64,000 nt of DNA from Chondrus crispus (taxonomy: Eukaryota > Rhodophyta > Florideophyceae > Gigartinales > Gigartinaceae), in assembly GCF_000350225.1 (NCBI RefSeq), contig NW_005179086.1:62001-126000 (forward strand), read 5' to 3'. How positions within the stretch are numbered: position 1 is the first letter of the stretch; the number at the start of each line of letters is the position of its first letter. Of the stretch, positions 24,013 through 34,860 are shown piece by piece. The notes under the pieces are model-generated. The model worked only from the letters and a program-made list of their open reading frames with translations, was not told where the DNA came from and did no database searches. The position numbers were made by a program, and so were the translations under genes.

Positions 24013-25453
24013 TGGTAACCAAGAATTTCACATGTCAGTGTCAGTGCGGTAATCCGCACTGGGCAGAGCGAGCCGACCTGAGGGTCAAGAAAAGGGGAAC
24101 GATGAGATGGAACAAACCAGGTGAGGGGCCTTCAGATAGCCCCCCCGCAAATAGAAGCAGCGCGCGAGCGAGTAGGATGAGCGTCGTGATGAGATACTCA
24201 GGTCGGAAGTCGCGTAACAGGGTGCCAAGCGAAGAAAGAACGCTGGAAGAACGGGGACTTGGACTGGATAATCCACCCTTTTTCACTCTTACCTTCATAA
24301 CAGTTCGGTCTCGTTTTTGTTTTATTTGTGATTGCTTTTGTGTTGTTTTATTTTATTTTATTTTTGAGATGTTAGGGACACGACCCCGTACCGCGGAGGT
24401 CGGTCAGCAAGTTTACGAGGAGCCCAAGGAGGACGTTGAAGAGGCGATCGAGATCAATTCCGCCTTCGACAGGGTTACGGCCGACACCCGCGTCGCGGGA
24501 TTCTCGCCGGGTCATAACGAAGACCTCTCTTTTATTTTCTATTCCTTTTCTTTGCTTCGGTTCTGTTTCTTTTTGTTTATTTTTTTGATGTCGAAGACAC
24601 AACCCCGGGCAACGTCCGGGGCCCCTAAGAGAATGAGGAAGGTGAACTAAGTCGTCCACTTACAAGAAGAAAAAAAGGAAAATGGATGCACGACGTTGAT
24701 GGCTAACCATGTGACATTAGTTAGATTAGAAATATATATAAGTATGTAGCGAACGCCGTGAGACAGGACGGAGTCCGGAAGACGTGTGCTCTACGAGTGA
24801 CCGCGCACGACGATGAGATTAAGGCAGAGCTTCCCGGAGGGGCGTACTTCGTGTCGTTGGAAAAGGGCTGAAATGGCCGGCGGCTGGTTGAAGGGCTGTG
24901 GGTGATTGAGGAAGTGTCTGGTGGCAACCAGACGGCAGCCTAAATGGGAGAGCGGAACGCATTGGAAAGGGGGTAAGTGGAGGAACAAGCGTGGTTCCGC
25001 AGTCGCGTGTGCAGGCCTACCGATCAAGCTGTGTCGGTCTCGAATGCTATACACCCGAACATCCCGCGCAAGTGGGCTATTCTCGCTGATACTGTGGGGG
25101 GCAACAGGGAAAGGAGGTGCAGACTACTGTCCTCCACGGTGGACATGGGGGTGCGTCAGACGGACGAGTGGGTTATCTTTGAGTCGAGGGAGAAGGGTTC
25201 TAAAGGATGTGGCTGAGGTGCATACGCACGCTGGCAAGGCGAAGCAGGAGGAAGTGGATGATGAGATGTGCGACGGAGCTGAGGAATTGGCAGGAATGAG
25301 TGTTGGAGGCGTGGGGAGGCGTACCTCTTGAGGAGGAAGAGATGCACCACGATGCGAGGGGAGAGTCCGAAGGGCAGGCAGTTGTCGTTGGATGGCCCAT
25401 CACGTAAGCCGCGGGACATCTCCGAGTACACTGCAACTCCCCCCTGCGCAAAT
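24013..25453 (+). other. 3' region of element 2, proximal part
   Basis: No recognisable gene. Two T-rich tracts (about 24300-24370, 24530-24590) each run into ATG and then a run with the pattern ..GACACAACCCCG or ..GACACGACCCCG. This may be a duplicated leader. A long + frame crosses this segment but has no known domain. Confidence 0.45.
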
Positions 25454-26156
25454 TGTAGAGCACTGACCGCCCCGCGGAATCGCGGTGCTGTACTGTAGCA
25501 TACGCGGAATGCCTCACTATCATAAGTGAGATATATACCACGTGTAACCGTGTATCCAAACCCCCCCGCTCGTGTCCGGGTGTAAGCTCCATGGAGCCCT
25601 GTCGAAGTACTGACAGTTCTACCCACGTGTACCCGTGTTATCCCTCACGTTAATCGTGTCATTCCCCACGTGTAGTGGTTGTCATACCTCCCCAAGAGGA
25701 GTTTCTCCGGCCATCGCCGCCGTCCTCCAATTTAGTATTTTTAGTTTAATTAATTATAGCTCCGACGTCGGCTAGTATATAGCCGACGTCCGACCCTAAG
25801 TAAAACGGTACGAAGCTTTGGGTCTACAACTCGGGTTTCTGGAACGGAGTCGTAGCCTCGCGTCGGTCCCCGTCCCACGACGGTACCCTGCGAGCCATCT
25901 GCGTCCCGATTCCCTCCTGTCTCTACCGCGCGCGTCGTCCCGCCACGCCCGGCTCTCCGCGCGACAGCTGTCCCTACCGCTCCGCTCCTCCTGGGCTCTG
26001 TTTTGCCTCTTTTTCCCTTACTATCCCTACTGCGCTTCGCGCCCGGCCCCGTACCGGTCCCTTACGGGTGGTCTCCCGATAACCCCCTACACGCGCCCCC
26101 CGAACGCGCGCGCTCTGCCAGAGGGGGATCCCACCCTTCCCCCTCAGTGCACGACA
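25454..26156 (+). mobile_element. Solo LTR, family A (copy 2), inside element 2
   Basis: A 703-bp LTR starts TGTAGAGCAC and ends GTGCACGACA. The flanks CAAAT (25449-25453) and CAAAT (26157-26161) are a 5-bp target duplication. It is the same family as the 3' LTR of element 1, including the TATA hairpin (25764-25790). With no internal region it is a solo LTR. Confidence 0.92.
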
Positions 26157-26161
26157 CAAAT

Positions 26162-28121
26162 CGACAAGTGTCGCGATGCCCAAGTGGAACACAGAACCAC
26201 ATCGGGAAATTTTAAGCAAAATTCAGGAAGGCATGTCGCGTCGAGCGCACGAGGCGCTGGGTACTTAGAAGATGTGCAACAGCACGCAAAAACTTCCTAG
26301 CGCGCGCGTGACACACTCACCGATCCCCGACGATCAACTCCTCCTTGTTTTTCTTTCTTTCTGTCTTGTTTTTATTTTGCTTTGTCTAGTGACATTAAAG
26401 ACGCGCGTCGACGCACGGCACACTAGTAATGAAGGAGCGCCATGGACAGGAGGTAATTTGCGGCGGTGCGGGAAGGCTCTCTCTCATGATCGGTCCGATC
26501 AAGCTGTGTTTCATTCGGCTTCATACTTCGGACGATCCAGCACCTTGGAGCGTTGATGGCCTTTGATGAAACCCGGGAAGGACCCGCGTGACGCTGTGTC
26601 ACCGAGCTCCACGCCGTGGTCGAAGAAAAAAAATGGGAAAGGCTCGTGGGAGCCTGGGAAGTAGCACCGCGCGTGTGAAGAGGTCTACGAATGAGGGGAA
26701 TTTTCGACGACGCAAGCTGAGGTTCGCCCAGGACAGAAGACTTCGTCAATGACCCCGCGGTTCTCACCGCCCCCTTCCACCGCCGACTCCGCCGAAGGAC
26801 GGAGGAACCGAGTCGCAGACGCGCAATACCGCGACAGGATGAGCGCACGAAATTTGGATGAGGATTGGACAACCACAGCTGATGCTCTAACCCGTAAATC
26901 TTGCGCGATGTGCAAGATCATTGAAGCGGCGTTTCTCTTGACGTTGAATAGCGACAAGTGCGTGCAGCCAAATCGGACACCGGAATCCACCGAGAAATTT
27001 AATTTAAGAAAACGTGTCATGCCGGATAGGTTGTTGGAAAGTGCAACCTTCACGCACAGCTTCGTCCCCGAAGCCGACATGAGACGTTCGCAGGAATTGT
27101 GGAACATCAGGATGCCAGGTCACAACAAGCCGTTCTTTTCTTTTTGTTTTTATGAGATCGGCGAGATCAACGGGCAAGCTCGACCGACTAGCAAGCATAA
27201 TAATTTGCGGTTGTCTTACAGAAACCAAGTGAAGCGACGATGAGGGGATCCTGCGCACAGCGAGAGATATGACGCAACTCGGCAATGGAAATCGAAGCAT
27301 CGTTGAAGTTACACTCCCTACCTCACGGGGAGACGCCGTCAACCCGTAAATGCCAAAGTGGCGATCGCAGCTATACTGTTACACCATTTTCAACAGGGGC
27401 AACACCTCGCTACCGACCACTCCCGCGATAGAGGATCAGAGAAAAATGTTTCTCCGCTACGCTCGATTTTTATTTGACTATATATGTCCCCGATCCGGAA
27501 CACAACGCACGTAGACGCGATGAAGAATTGGAGAAACTGTCTTGGTTAGGCCGAAACACAAGGCTTGCTACCGTATTGTTTTCCACAAAATATACAAGGG
27601 AAGCGTTTCCAGAGCTACCTACAACAGCCCATGTGAACCCTGCTGGCGCGTGAGAAGGAAGGTCGAACCGTGGAAGATTGAATCAAGACGTTGGGAAATG
27701 CGGGTCGGTATAAATGAAAGATATCGTTTCCCTGGAAGAGAGGAGAATAATAGGTCCGCGAAGGAATGTGATACGTCAATCTGCTATCTATACGACCACT
27801 GATGTGTAGCTCGCGAGAAATACAGCGTTCAAGCGACGATGAAACAGAATGTGCTGCATTTTACTGTGTTTGAAAATTTTCGAGAGCAAGAGACCTGCAG
27901 TGGCAGAAGAATCAAGTAACGGAGACGGACAACGTGGGGATGGATGAAATCAATTTCGAGTTCAGGACGAAAGGGTCTCAGTATGTCAGAGGATCGCGTA
28001 TATATGAGTTTTCACTGCAGGGAGCACGGCTCCGGCGGGATCCAAAGGAGGAAGCGCAAGTTGCGGAATTGCTATCAGAAAGGAGGAGAGGGATTGACCG
28101 GAGGATCCTCCCGCCCCCTCA
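26162..28121 (+). other. 3' region of element 2, distal part
   Basis: About 2 kb without a recognised gene. Short open stretches exist on both strands (for example 26749-27243 on +), but none shows a known motif. The length of this 3' region (4.8 kb in total) is unusual for a chromovirus. Confidence 0.45.
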
Positions 28122-28688
28122 CTAGATGTCGAGGTAAGACCGCTCGCCCTCGGTGCGAAATTGCCACGTGTCACAACCGAATTCCTCAGGAATGAGATCC
28201 TGCGTCAATGGCAGCTCAAGCCTGTCACACACAGCGGTCATGAAGCGGGTCGATAACACCGCACGACCACGAGGAGGAGTGTGACACAGAATGGAGGGAG
28301 GAATGGCGATGCGAGCCAACCAATCGTAAGACCGAATGGCTTGAAGGGGGATTTGTCCTGGAAGCATACCGGCGCCATCGGCGAACGAGTAAGCAATGTC
28401 ATCGAAGGCGCACACACCGATCACTGAGAACCATTTAGCGGAAGCAAAGAGCTCACGGTTAAGGCGCATGGCCTTATCGTGGAGCTCCGACGCAGCAGGG
28501 TATCGACGCGAGGACGGAGTGTCAGGACCGGAATCGATGTGGGCAACAGGGCCGGCATGTTGGGAATCGGGGCGCAATCGAGGGATGGAAGGAAGACTTA
28601 GAGGGTCGTGGGAAGTGGAAGAAAAGCCCACGCCGGGACGCTTGCGTTTGGTACCACCACTCGAGTGGCTCGGGGATGAAGGAAACAT
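28122..28688 (-). other. Antisense open frame next to the 3' LTR of element 2
   Basis: A 188-residue minus-strand frame has a Ser/Pro-rich, basic start (GGTKRKRPG, a possible nuclear signal). A compact C-terminal part follows (NRELFASAKWFSVIGVCAF ... SYDWLARI). No family is recognised. Antisense accessory frames upstream of the 3' LTR are known in some plant Ty3/gypsy groups. A loosely similar frame is at 13841-14251. Confidence 0.4.
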
Positions 28689-28811
28689 GGGGTCTGTCTT
28701 GCTCTTGCACTTTCACCGGATATCGGATGCGGTGGTGTGGGGTTATGAGAGAAACGGCGAGGAGATTATACGATGGCGGAGTGGCGTACAAGAGCGCTCG
28801 GAAGGGGGATA

Positions 28812-29939
28812 TGTAGTGCAATACGCACCTGAAAAGGGGGTGAAAAGAAAGGGAAATATTTTGGATATAACAAATAGTCCTGGTTGGGGGACACACGTGT
28901 GAATAATTGCACAGTTTTAATTTTTAATTATTTTATTTTATTTAGTTAATTAGTTAGCATTAATTTTGCTGACATTAGATTAGATATAGGATCTAGCGCC
29001 GCGAGCTACTGTAGTGGCTCCGGCGGGGCGATATATACCTTAGCCCTCTGACCACCAAGTCAGTAAAGGTAACCCGAGTTGCCAGAGTTGAATATCGCCT
29101 TGGTCGAAGTCCGTCTTTCCCAAGACGCTCCCTTTTACCACAGATTACGTTATCCTTTGCGCTCGGGGGTTCCCTTTCCCTTTCCTTTATTTCACCCATC
29201 CTTTTCTATTTCTATCTCTATTTCTATTCCCTTATCTTGTGTTGGTTCCACAGTGCCTGATTGCGATCCGCATTGTGCAGACTTGAGTCATCGGACTCTT
29301 GTGTTGGTTCTTTTGTTTGTTGTTGGTGCCATCGGCTTTGGTTGCGACCGGACCGGTGTAGGTGTCTTGGCCATCGGGCGACACGTGGGTGTAGCGCTGC
29401 TACTTGTTTACGTTCACCGACGGAGGCTGTTGCAACGACGTTTCCCTCGAAGGTCCTGTTGTGTATACAGGACAGTGTTGGTTCCATCGGATACAAGTTG
29501 CGACCGTTCCGGTGTCGGTACCTTGCCATCGGGCAGTACGGAGGTGTAGCGCTGCTACGTGTTTGCTAATTCCCGACGGGCTGCGTTGCGACGCCCCCGT
29601 CGAAGACCTTATCAAGGGTATAAGGTGTAACAGGCGCTTCGCGAGCATTGGATTTACGACCCATCGGGCCCGGCTTCCTAATTACCGCCCCGAACTCGCC
29701 GAGCCACTGCCTGTACAAGACTCTACCACCATTCGTCCCGGGGCGGGCCTCTTCCTTTTGCCCCCCCCCTGTCAGGGACTTGAGCTACTGTGGGCCGCAA
29801 ACCCACTTAAAGGGAAAGGGAGAATCGGACACTCCGTAGGGATGTGCCGTCGGCAACTCTTGTTGGTTGTTGTTTATTGGTTGTGTTGTCGCTGGACCGT
29901 TGGACCCTGGTTCCGGCCTGACAGGCACATTGCACTACA
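28812..29939 (+). mobile_element. 3' LTR of element 2 (family C)
   Basis: 1,128 bp, nearly identical to the 5' LTR. It is preceded by the purine tract GGAAGGGGGA (28800-28809) two bases upstream and followed by GAGGC, the target duplication. Confidence 0.95.
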
Positions 29940-29944
29940 GAGGC

Positions 29945-30236
29945 CTTTCTGCAGCACCTCCATCATAACTGGTGCCCCGCAACCGGTGCTGATGAGATGA
30001 TCCGGCTCAGAACGATCAGGCTTGTTGGCATTGGCTCTCAGTAGATCCCTTACAGTTGGCGTGAGCGTGGGCGAGGCAAAACCGTGGTTGATGTGGTACC
30101 GTGCAACTGCGGACACGTATTGGGGAGCCGAAGACGCGCTCACGCGTCCCTCCAGTGACAGAAATCCGATATAGGCCATCACATCGCCCTCCTCCGCAGG
30201 CAGCAGGTCCCTCTCCTCCTCTTCACAAAACGCCAA
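29945..30236 (-). pseudogene. Tyrosine recombinase N-terminal (core-binding) part, DIRS-like element
   Basis: The minus-strand sequence (DVMAYIGFLSLEGRVSASSA..YVSAVARYH, then TPTVRDLLRA) has the helical SAM-like core-binding pattern of tyrosine recombinases. It stops at element 2's insertion point; the catalytic part continues at 15704-16064. Confidence 0.6.
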
Positions 30237-31518
30237 CCACTTGCCGACCTGACTCAGCCTGTCTGACCACGTCGTCTCCCTCTATCCGTGGTCAGCCAAC
30301 AGTGACGCCGCCTCTTCAGCCGCCCCGTTGCGCTTCACACGCCCGTGCGCGCCAACACCGACGTCACTATCCCTGCCTTCCACACCTCCTTAGAGTAGTC
30401 TAAGCGTTCTCGGCAACCACGACTGACCAGTGCTCGTTCACCCTGTGTTCCCCGTGTAGAAGCGGACCCTCTCCGTCGGGTTCTAGCTCCACCATGCGCG
30501 AGCTCAAGGCGCACAAGCGCGAGAACCAAATTTGTGCCGCCCACAGAGGGGCGGGCAATCAGCACTCCACGACCGTCCTCCGCCGCGATCTTGCGAATGA
30601 CAACCGGTAGCAAGTCGAAAGGGGGGTTCCATAGCCGGCTTCTCTCTTCCCCCCAGTACTCCTGCATCTGTGGGAGCCCGAACTTCCGGCGTGCGACAGG
30701 CGTCTCCCCCATCGGCTTGTCCCGGAAGACCACGTGGTCCAAGCCGTACTCAGTCACAATTGACCTTAACAAGGCATCCGTAGCCCGCGCATCGCCCGGA
30801 TCCCATGTCCTGGACAGCGCGTCCGCGAAGCGGTTCACTGCGGACGGGATCCAACGGGCCTCCAAGCGCACCCCCAACACTCGTAGCAGAACCTCCAGCC
30901 TCCGCCGCTCCATCATCACCTCCTTCGACGCCGACACCATAGCATTGAGGATGTAAACAACTGCCTGGTTGTCCTCGTGTAGAAGGATGCGCCGGGTGAG
31001 GGGCTCTGATACGTAGGCGGCAAAGTGTCGGAGAAGGAGGAGGCGGACGGCTCGCAGTTCTCTCAAAGTAAACGAGCGCGCTCTGTCTTCCACGTTCCAG
31101 AAACAGCGACCCTCCCACAAACCCTGCAACCCCTGTCCTGTGTCGAGTCCAAGTGCGCCGCCGTAGCCAACGTCCGCGGAATCGCTGTGCATCCTGAGGT
31201 GCGGCTCGAGCCCGATCAGGTGCCGTCCCTCCCCTACACTCAACGAACGCCAATAAGCGATGTTCCGGAGCGACTGGTGACACAGGCGCACCTTGCGCCT
31301 GCGCACATCAACGGCCTGAGGGTGCGCACCGTTCGTGGGGGCTCCGCCCCCAGGCCCCCAGCTCTGCTCTGCATCGCTCCGGGGAGGCGCGCTTTGCGCA
31401 CAACAACCCCCCCTTCGTACTTGGCCCTCGCGCCTCGCGCTCCGCTACAGTCTTGTCGAAGTGTACAGAGCGCGTGTGAAAGCGTGCGAGCGGGACTGTG
31501 AGCGATAGGGAGACACAA

Positions 31519-31580
31519 ACGCCGCAAAAGTGACGCTGTAGCTCGAGTAACGCCGCAAAAGTGACGCAGTAGCTCGAGTT
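31519..31580. repeat. Two 31-bp direct repeats
   Basis: Units 31519-31549 and 31550-31580 (ACGCCGCAAAAGTGACGC..) differ at about two positions. They lie within the DIRS-like element. Confidence 0.8.
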
Positions 31581-31691
31581 AAACCAAGCGTTGGTTTCTT
31601 TGCGCAAGTAGCAGAATGCTCTTCGGCAGCCCCCGCACCTTCGCATAGGACACATACACCTTCATGGCGTCCGTGTCCATGTGCATTCCCA

Positions 31692-31719
31692 GGTGATCCG
31701 ACTGCGCAGTCGGATCACC
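31692..31719. repeat. Perfect 28-bp palindrome in the DIRS-like element
   Basis: GGTGATCCGACTGC followed by its exact reverse complement. Further CGACTG/CAGTCG-like inverted blocks follow to about 31755 (CCGACTGAGTCGG). It could extrude a cruciform. Confidence 0.85.
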
Positions 31720-31879
31720 GACTGCGTCGGCACCGACTGAGTCGGCGCCGACTCCCCTCCCAGCATCCCATCCCAGGGTGACGCACTACTCTCAGCCTCC
31801 TGAACAACCCCGACATCCGCCTGCCCGCTCTGCTGCTGTCTCGGGCCGCCAATGGCCGGCCGTACGGTCAAGGGGCCGC

Positions 31880-32400
31880 GAGAAAGTTGTGGTATAACTA
31901 CCTTCGTCCCGACTACTCGGAAACGAGGGGGGTTAGAGGTAAGGGAGCGCGCGCCGCTGGGTAACCCACGCGCGAACGCAAACCGTACAGATGGACTCGA
32001 AGAGAGGGAAGACTCACGTGGCCGGTGATGCGCAGCCGGTCGGCGGTGTTAGATCCGGACGGCAGGTCACGGGTTAGAAGCCTGAGACTAAAAGGGAAAC
32101 CGGAACGGGATAGCAATTAGCTCTAAAGGGAAGGGAGGCGTGTCTGCCTCCCGTTTACTGGAACGGGGCAGGTGCCCCCAGTCTTAACCCCGAAGTGGGA
32201 CGCCAGGATACCTGTCCCGCTACAGTAGCTGTTACTTACTGTATACCAGCTATTGTACTAAATTGGTTAATTTGTGCCATTAACTGCTAATTACTAATTA
32301 CTTACCGTTCGGATCCTACACGTGTAGCCGGTGGGATACTACTATACTCCGCACCGGCCGTCTGCTGTAAATATAACTCCTTACAGTCCTTCTCGCGCTT
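31880..32400. other. Insertion-like stretch interrupting the DIRS-like RT
   Basis: About 0.5 kb that does not fit the reverse transcriptase, with AT-rich sequence (32220-32310) and an ACACGTGT palindrome (32317-32324) as in the LTR families. It is probably a solo LTR or similar, but no matching ends or target duplication were found. Confidence 0.4.
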
Positions 32401-33157
32401 ACAGCCCATCGTACTGTACGCCGGGGCGGCGGCGGTGGTGCCGTCGCCTTCGCGCCGTTGTATTACAAAAGTCGTCTATGTAGGGCAGGACCCGGTAGCC
32501 TAGCTTCTCCCGGAGGTGCTGCACGAGTGGGCGGAGCAGCTTAGTGAACCATAACACAGATCTGTCCCACCTAAAGGGGAGCGAAATGCACCTGTGAGAC
32601 GTCCCCACGTATCGGAACACGAAGAAGTCGCGGATGTCCAGGCGCAGGAAGAAATGCCTGTACCCGCTCTTCACGTCCCACGACATCAGCGTGCCGCCGC
32701 GCTGCAGGTCCGCGTCGAATGACGGTATCGTCTCCATGCGCACGCTCCCCTTCGACCAGTGCTCGCTTTGAAGATGAAGGTTCACTAAAAACCTTCCCTT
32801 TCGCTCCTGCCTCTCCCCTTGCCACACCACGAAAGCCCAGGAGACCACCTTTCCTTGCGACACCATCTTCTCCGTCTCCCGCGTCGATAGCTCCTCGTAG
32901 ATCCCCTCCTGGCATCCCTTCCGTACGTTCCCCCTCCCAAACCATCTGTCCACCTCCGATTGGAAGATCTCGCCCATCGCCACCCCTTCTGTGAATGGAA
33001 CCGGCAGCATATATCGAATTCCGTACCGGATAGCCAGAAACAAAATACTCCGACCCCCAAAGTTCCGGTCTCCATGAATCGGCTCTTAGGGATGTGCCTC
33101 TCCACAAAGGTTGTCCCTCGACTGCCTTTTGACCCCTTTTGCTCCAGAACGGGGCCG

Positions 33158-33806
33158 TCACTCCTCCGCAGCGGGGCCGCTTGCCTCGCCGCTCTGACTA
33201 GCCCCTCGACCGCGTGCCCTTTCCAGTTCAGACTTGGCGAGCTGCTTCGACGCTTCAGTCTCCAACTTGGACGTGAGGGCTTCTCGAGCGGATCGGAAGG
33301 ACTTCGAGAAGACAGCGTCGTGGCCCTGCTTCACGAGAAACGACATCTATCGGGCCACATCCATTCCTTGCTCGGTGACGTCGCGAAGGTACTGCGCGCG
33401 CATCGATAGTACCTCGAGCGCAGCCTTGAACGAACTTTGAGCTAGCGATAGCCTCCTTCCCATATTCTCCACTTTCCCATCATGAACATTAGCGACCTCA
33501 AGGGCCGCTAATCCTGGTTCCATCCATACACCAGCCGCATTTACGTATTACCACCCTTTTGCGGATCGTCGGTCCTTGGACCGCAGATTGGAGAGGAAGG
33601 CGTCCGCGGGGGAGCTTAAAGTATCCCATGTGCGTAACGGGTGCATGGGGATCCCGCTTGAAAACGCTCCCCTCTCCAACCAACTTTAGAGAGTTTAGCT
33701 CGGCAACTACAGTGCCATAGTCGCGGCGTTTTGGCTTCGCAGTTGCCCAAGCAGCCCGCAAAGCCACCGGCGAAGACTGGGGCCCGTCGTTGTTGTCGTC
33801 CGCCAT
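33158..33806 (-). pseudogene. gag-like N-terminal region of the DIRS-like element
   Basis: A minus-strand frame begins MADDNNDGPQSS at 33806 and continues basic (KPKRRDYG, GPTIRKRVVIRK). A second frame (33346-33158) is helical and charged (AREALTSKLETEASKQLAKS). Position upstream of the reverse transcriptase fits the gag-like first frame of DIRS elements. No defining motif is visible. Confidence 0.45.
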
Positions 33807-34012
33807 AGCTCTCGGTAGCACTCTGATTGTGCTACGCAGAATGTGTCACCGCCCGAAGAATGAAGGGGAGAATTTCTCAGAAAGAGAAATAGACATGCCT
33901 GAGGCGGTGGCAGCAGTGCGGTGCCAGGGTAGACGATTAAGTACTGTACCCTGTGCACACTGCGACGACGGCGACGCTCGGCGTGCTGACAAATACTGTC
34001 AGCCGATCGCTA

Positions 34013-34460
34013 CACTGATCACAGCAATTAACCTGGGCCAACTTAATTCTGAGGCCCCTTTTTCAGGTCTATAACCATATTTAACATGGTCCAGATTAAT
34101 TGTGAACCCAGATTAATATATGGTCAAATCAGATATAACATGGTCCAGTTTATTTGTGAACCACTGGATTAACCTTGATTTCTAACATTGCTGACAAGTA
34201 TTCAAGAAATTACGGCTCTACTTCTTGCCCATTGAAATGGACACGATGCTTGGATATTATTGTCTGCAGCTCAAAAAAGAGCTGCTTCTCCTCCCAAAGA
34301 CCATATCGAGGCGGCGACATGCGTTCTCGCCCTTTTTGAACTCTAAAGGCGACTTATCATAAGACTGTTTCCTCCAGGTCAAAACCAATAATAACCTGGT
34401 CCAGTTTATTTCTGAACCCAGGTTAATATATAGACCAAGGTTAATTGCTGTGATCAGATG
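34013..34460. mobile_element. MITE, 448 bp, TA target duplication
   Basis: The left end CACTGATCACAGCAATTAAC and the right end are inverted copies with a one-base indel over about 25 bp. TA flanks both sides (34011-34012, 34461-34462), as in Tc1/mariner-type elements. It has no coding capacity. A block TGGTCCAG..TTA.TT.TGAACC occurs three times inside (about 34087, 34140, 34397). It is non-autonomous; the parent transposase is not in the window. Confidence 0.75.
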
Positions 34461-34630
34461 TACTTCCAATGGGTTCTTCACCCGCATACACAACGTGTAC
34501 ACGAACGCATAAAAAAACTCACAGTGTCGGGTGATCTTGATGCATCAGGGTGTGTCTTAACTTGCCTGGGTTTGCTTTGCTTGCCCGAGTTTGCCGGTCA
34601 TTTATTAATTTATTAATGTAAGTACACGCC

Positions 34631-34692
34631 TTCCCCTTACGTTAGTAGTGGACAGGTGTCCTTTCCCTTACGTTAGTGGTGGACAGGTGTCC
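34631..34692. repeat. Two 31-bp direct repeats near the left end
   Basis: Units 34631-34661 and 34662-34692 (CCCTTACGTTAGT.GTGGACAGGTGTCC core) differ at about two positions. They lie about 80 bp inside the left inverted end. Confidence 0.8.
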
Positions 34693-34860
34693 CAGAGCGA
34701 CGGTGCTGACTTACAGAGGCATACAGCGCCATAAATTGCCAGAACACAACGGGGAGGACACTGTGGGTTCTACAAATTCGCTCCGAGGACGCATCGACAG
34801 GGACGTGACATGCTGCAGCGTCAAACAACTTCGCCCGAGGGACGCGTCGACATATAGGGG

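Larger units (their letters stand above)
16070..29939 (+). mobile_element. Element 2: Ty3/gypsy chromovirus with both LTRs, 13.9 kb
   Basis: The 5' LTR (16070-17199) and 3' LTR (28812-29939) share TGTAGTGCAAT...ATTGCACTACA ends, and GAGGC lies outside both (16065-16069, 29940-29944). Gag, pol and chromodomain lie between, then a 4.8-kb 3' region. By eye the LTRs differ at about six substitutions and two homopolymer lengths in about 1,130 bp, so insertion is recent. The copy is nevertheless broken (about two breaks in coding regions) and carries a solo LTR of element 1's family. Confidence 0.95.
30335..33043 (-). pseudogene. Reverse transcriptase and RNase H of the DIRS-like element
   Basis: Minus strand: the reverse transcriptase has R.GRFLVNL..LN-type spacing, SWDVKSGYRHFFL and YIDDF (about 32480-32900). 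The thumb region VCVSLSLTVPLARF is near 31510. RNase H carries MHSDSADVGYGGALG, TLRELRAV, HEDNQAVVYILN and NRFADALSR (about 30800-31190), giving the D-E-D-D set. This is the DIRS/Ngaro type, not LTR type. An unidentified insertion-like stretch lies within it (about 31.88-32.40 kb). Confidence 0.75.
15699..33830 (-). mobile_element. DIRS-like tyrosine-recombinase retroelement, split by element 2
   Basis: On the minus strand, a gag-like frame, a DIRS-type reverse transcriptase, RNase H and a tyrosine recombinase follow in the order known for DIRS/PAT/Ngaro elements. The recombinase is split by element 2 between its N-terminal and catalytic parts, and GAGGC marks that insertion. The element also appears interrupted between the reverse transcriptase palm and thumb (about 31.88-32.40 kb). 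It carries several breaks and is old compared with the insertions in it. The left end is unresolved and may extend beyond 15.7 kb. Terminal repeats were not found. Confidence 0.75.

Noticed and set aside
24012-24650. Possible extra + strand gene after pol of element 2
   Set aside because: The frame runs through T-rich tracts giving Phe/Leu-rich low-complexity sequence, and no family or codon bias supports it.
31240-31527. Host-like coding frame between reverse transcriptase thumb and RNase H
   Set aside because: It lies inside the DIRS-like element and consists of repeat-like GC-rich sequence; it is not an independent gene.
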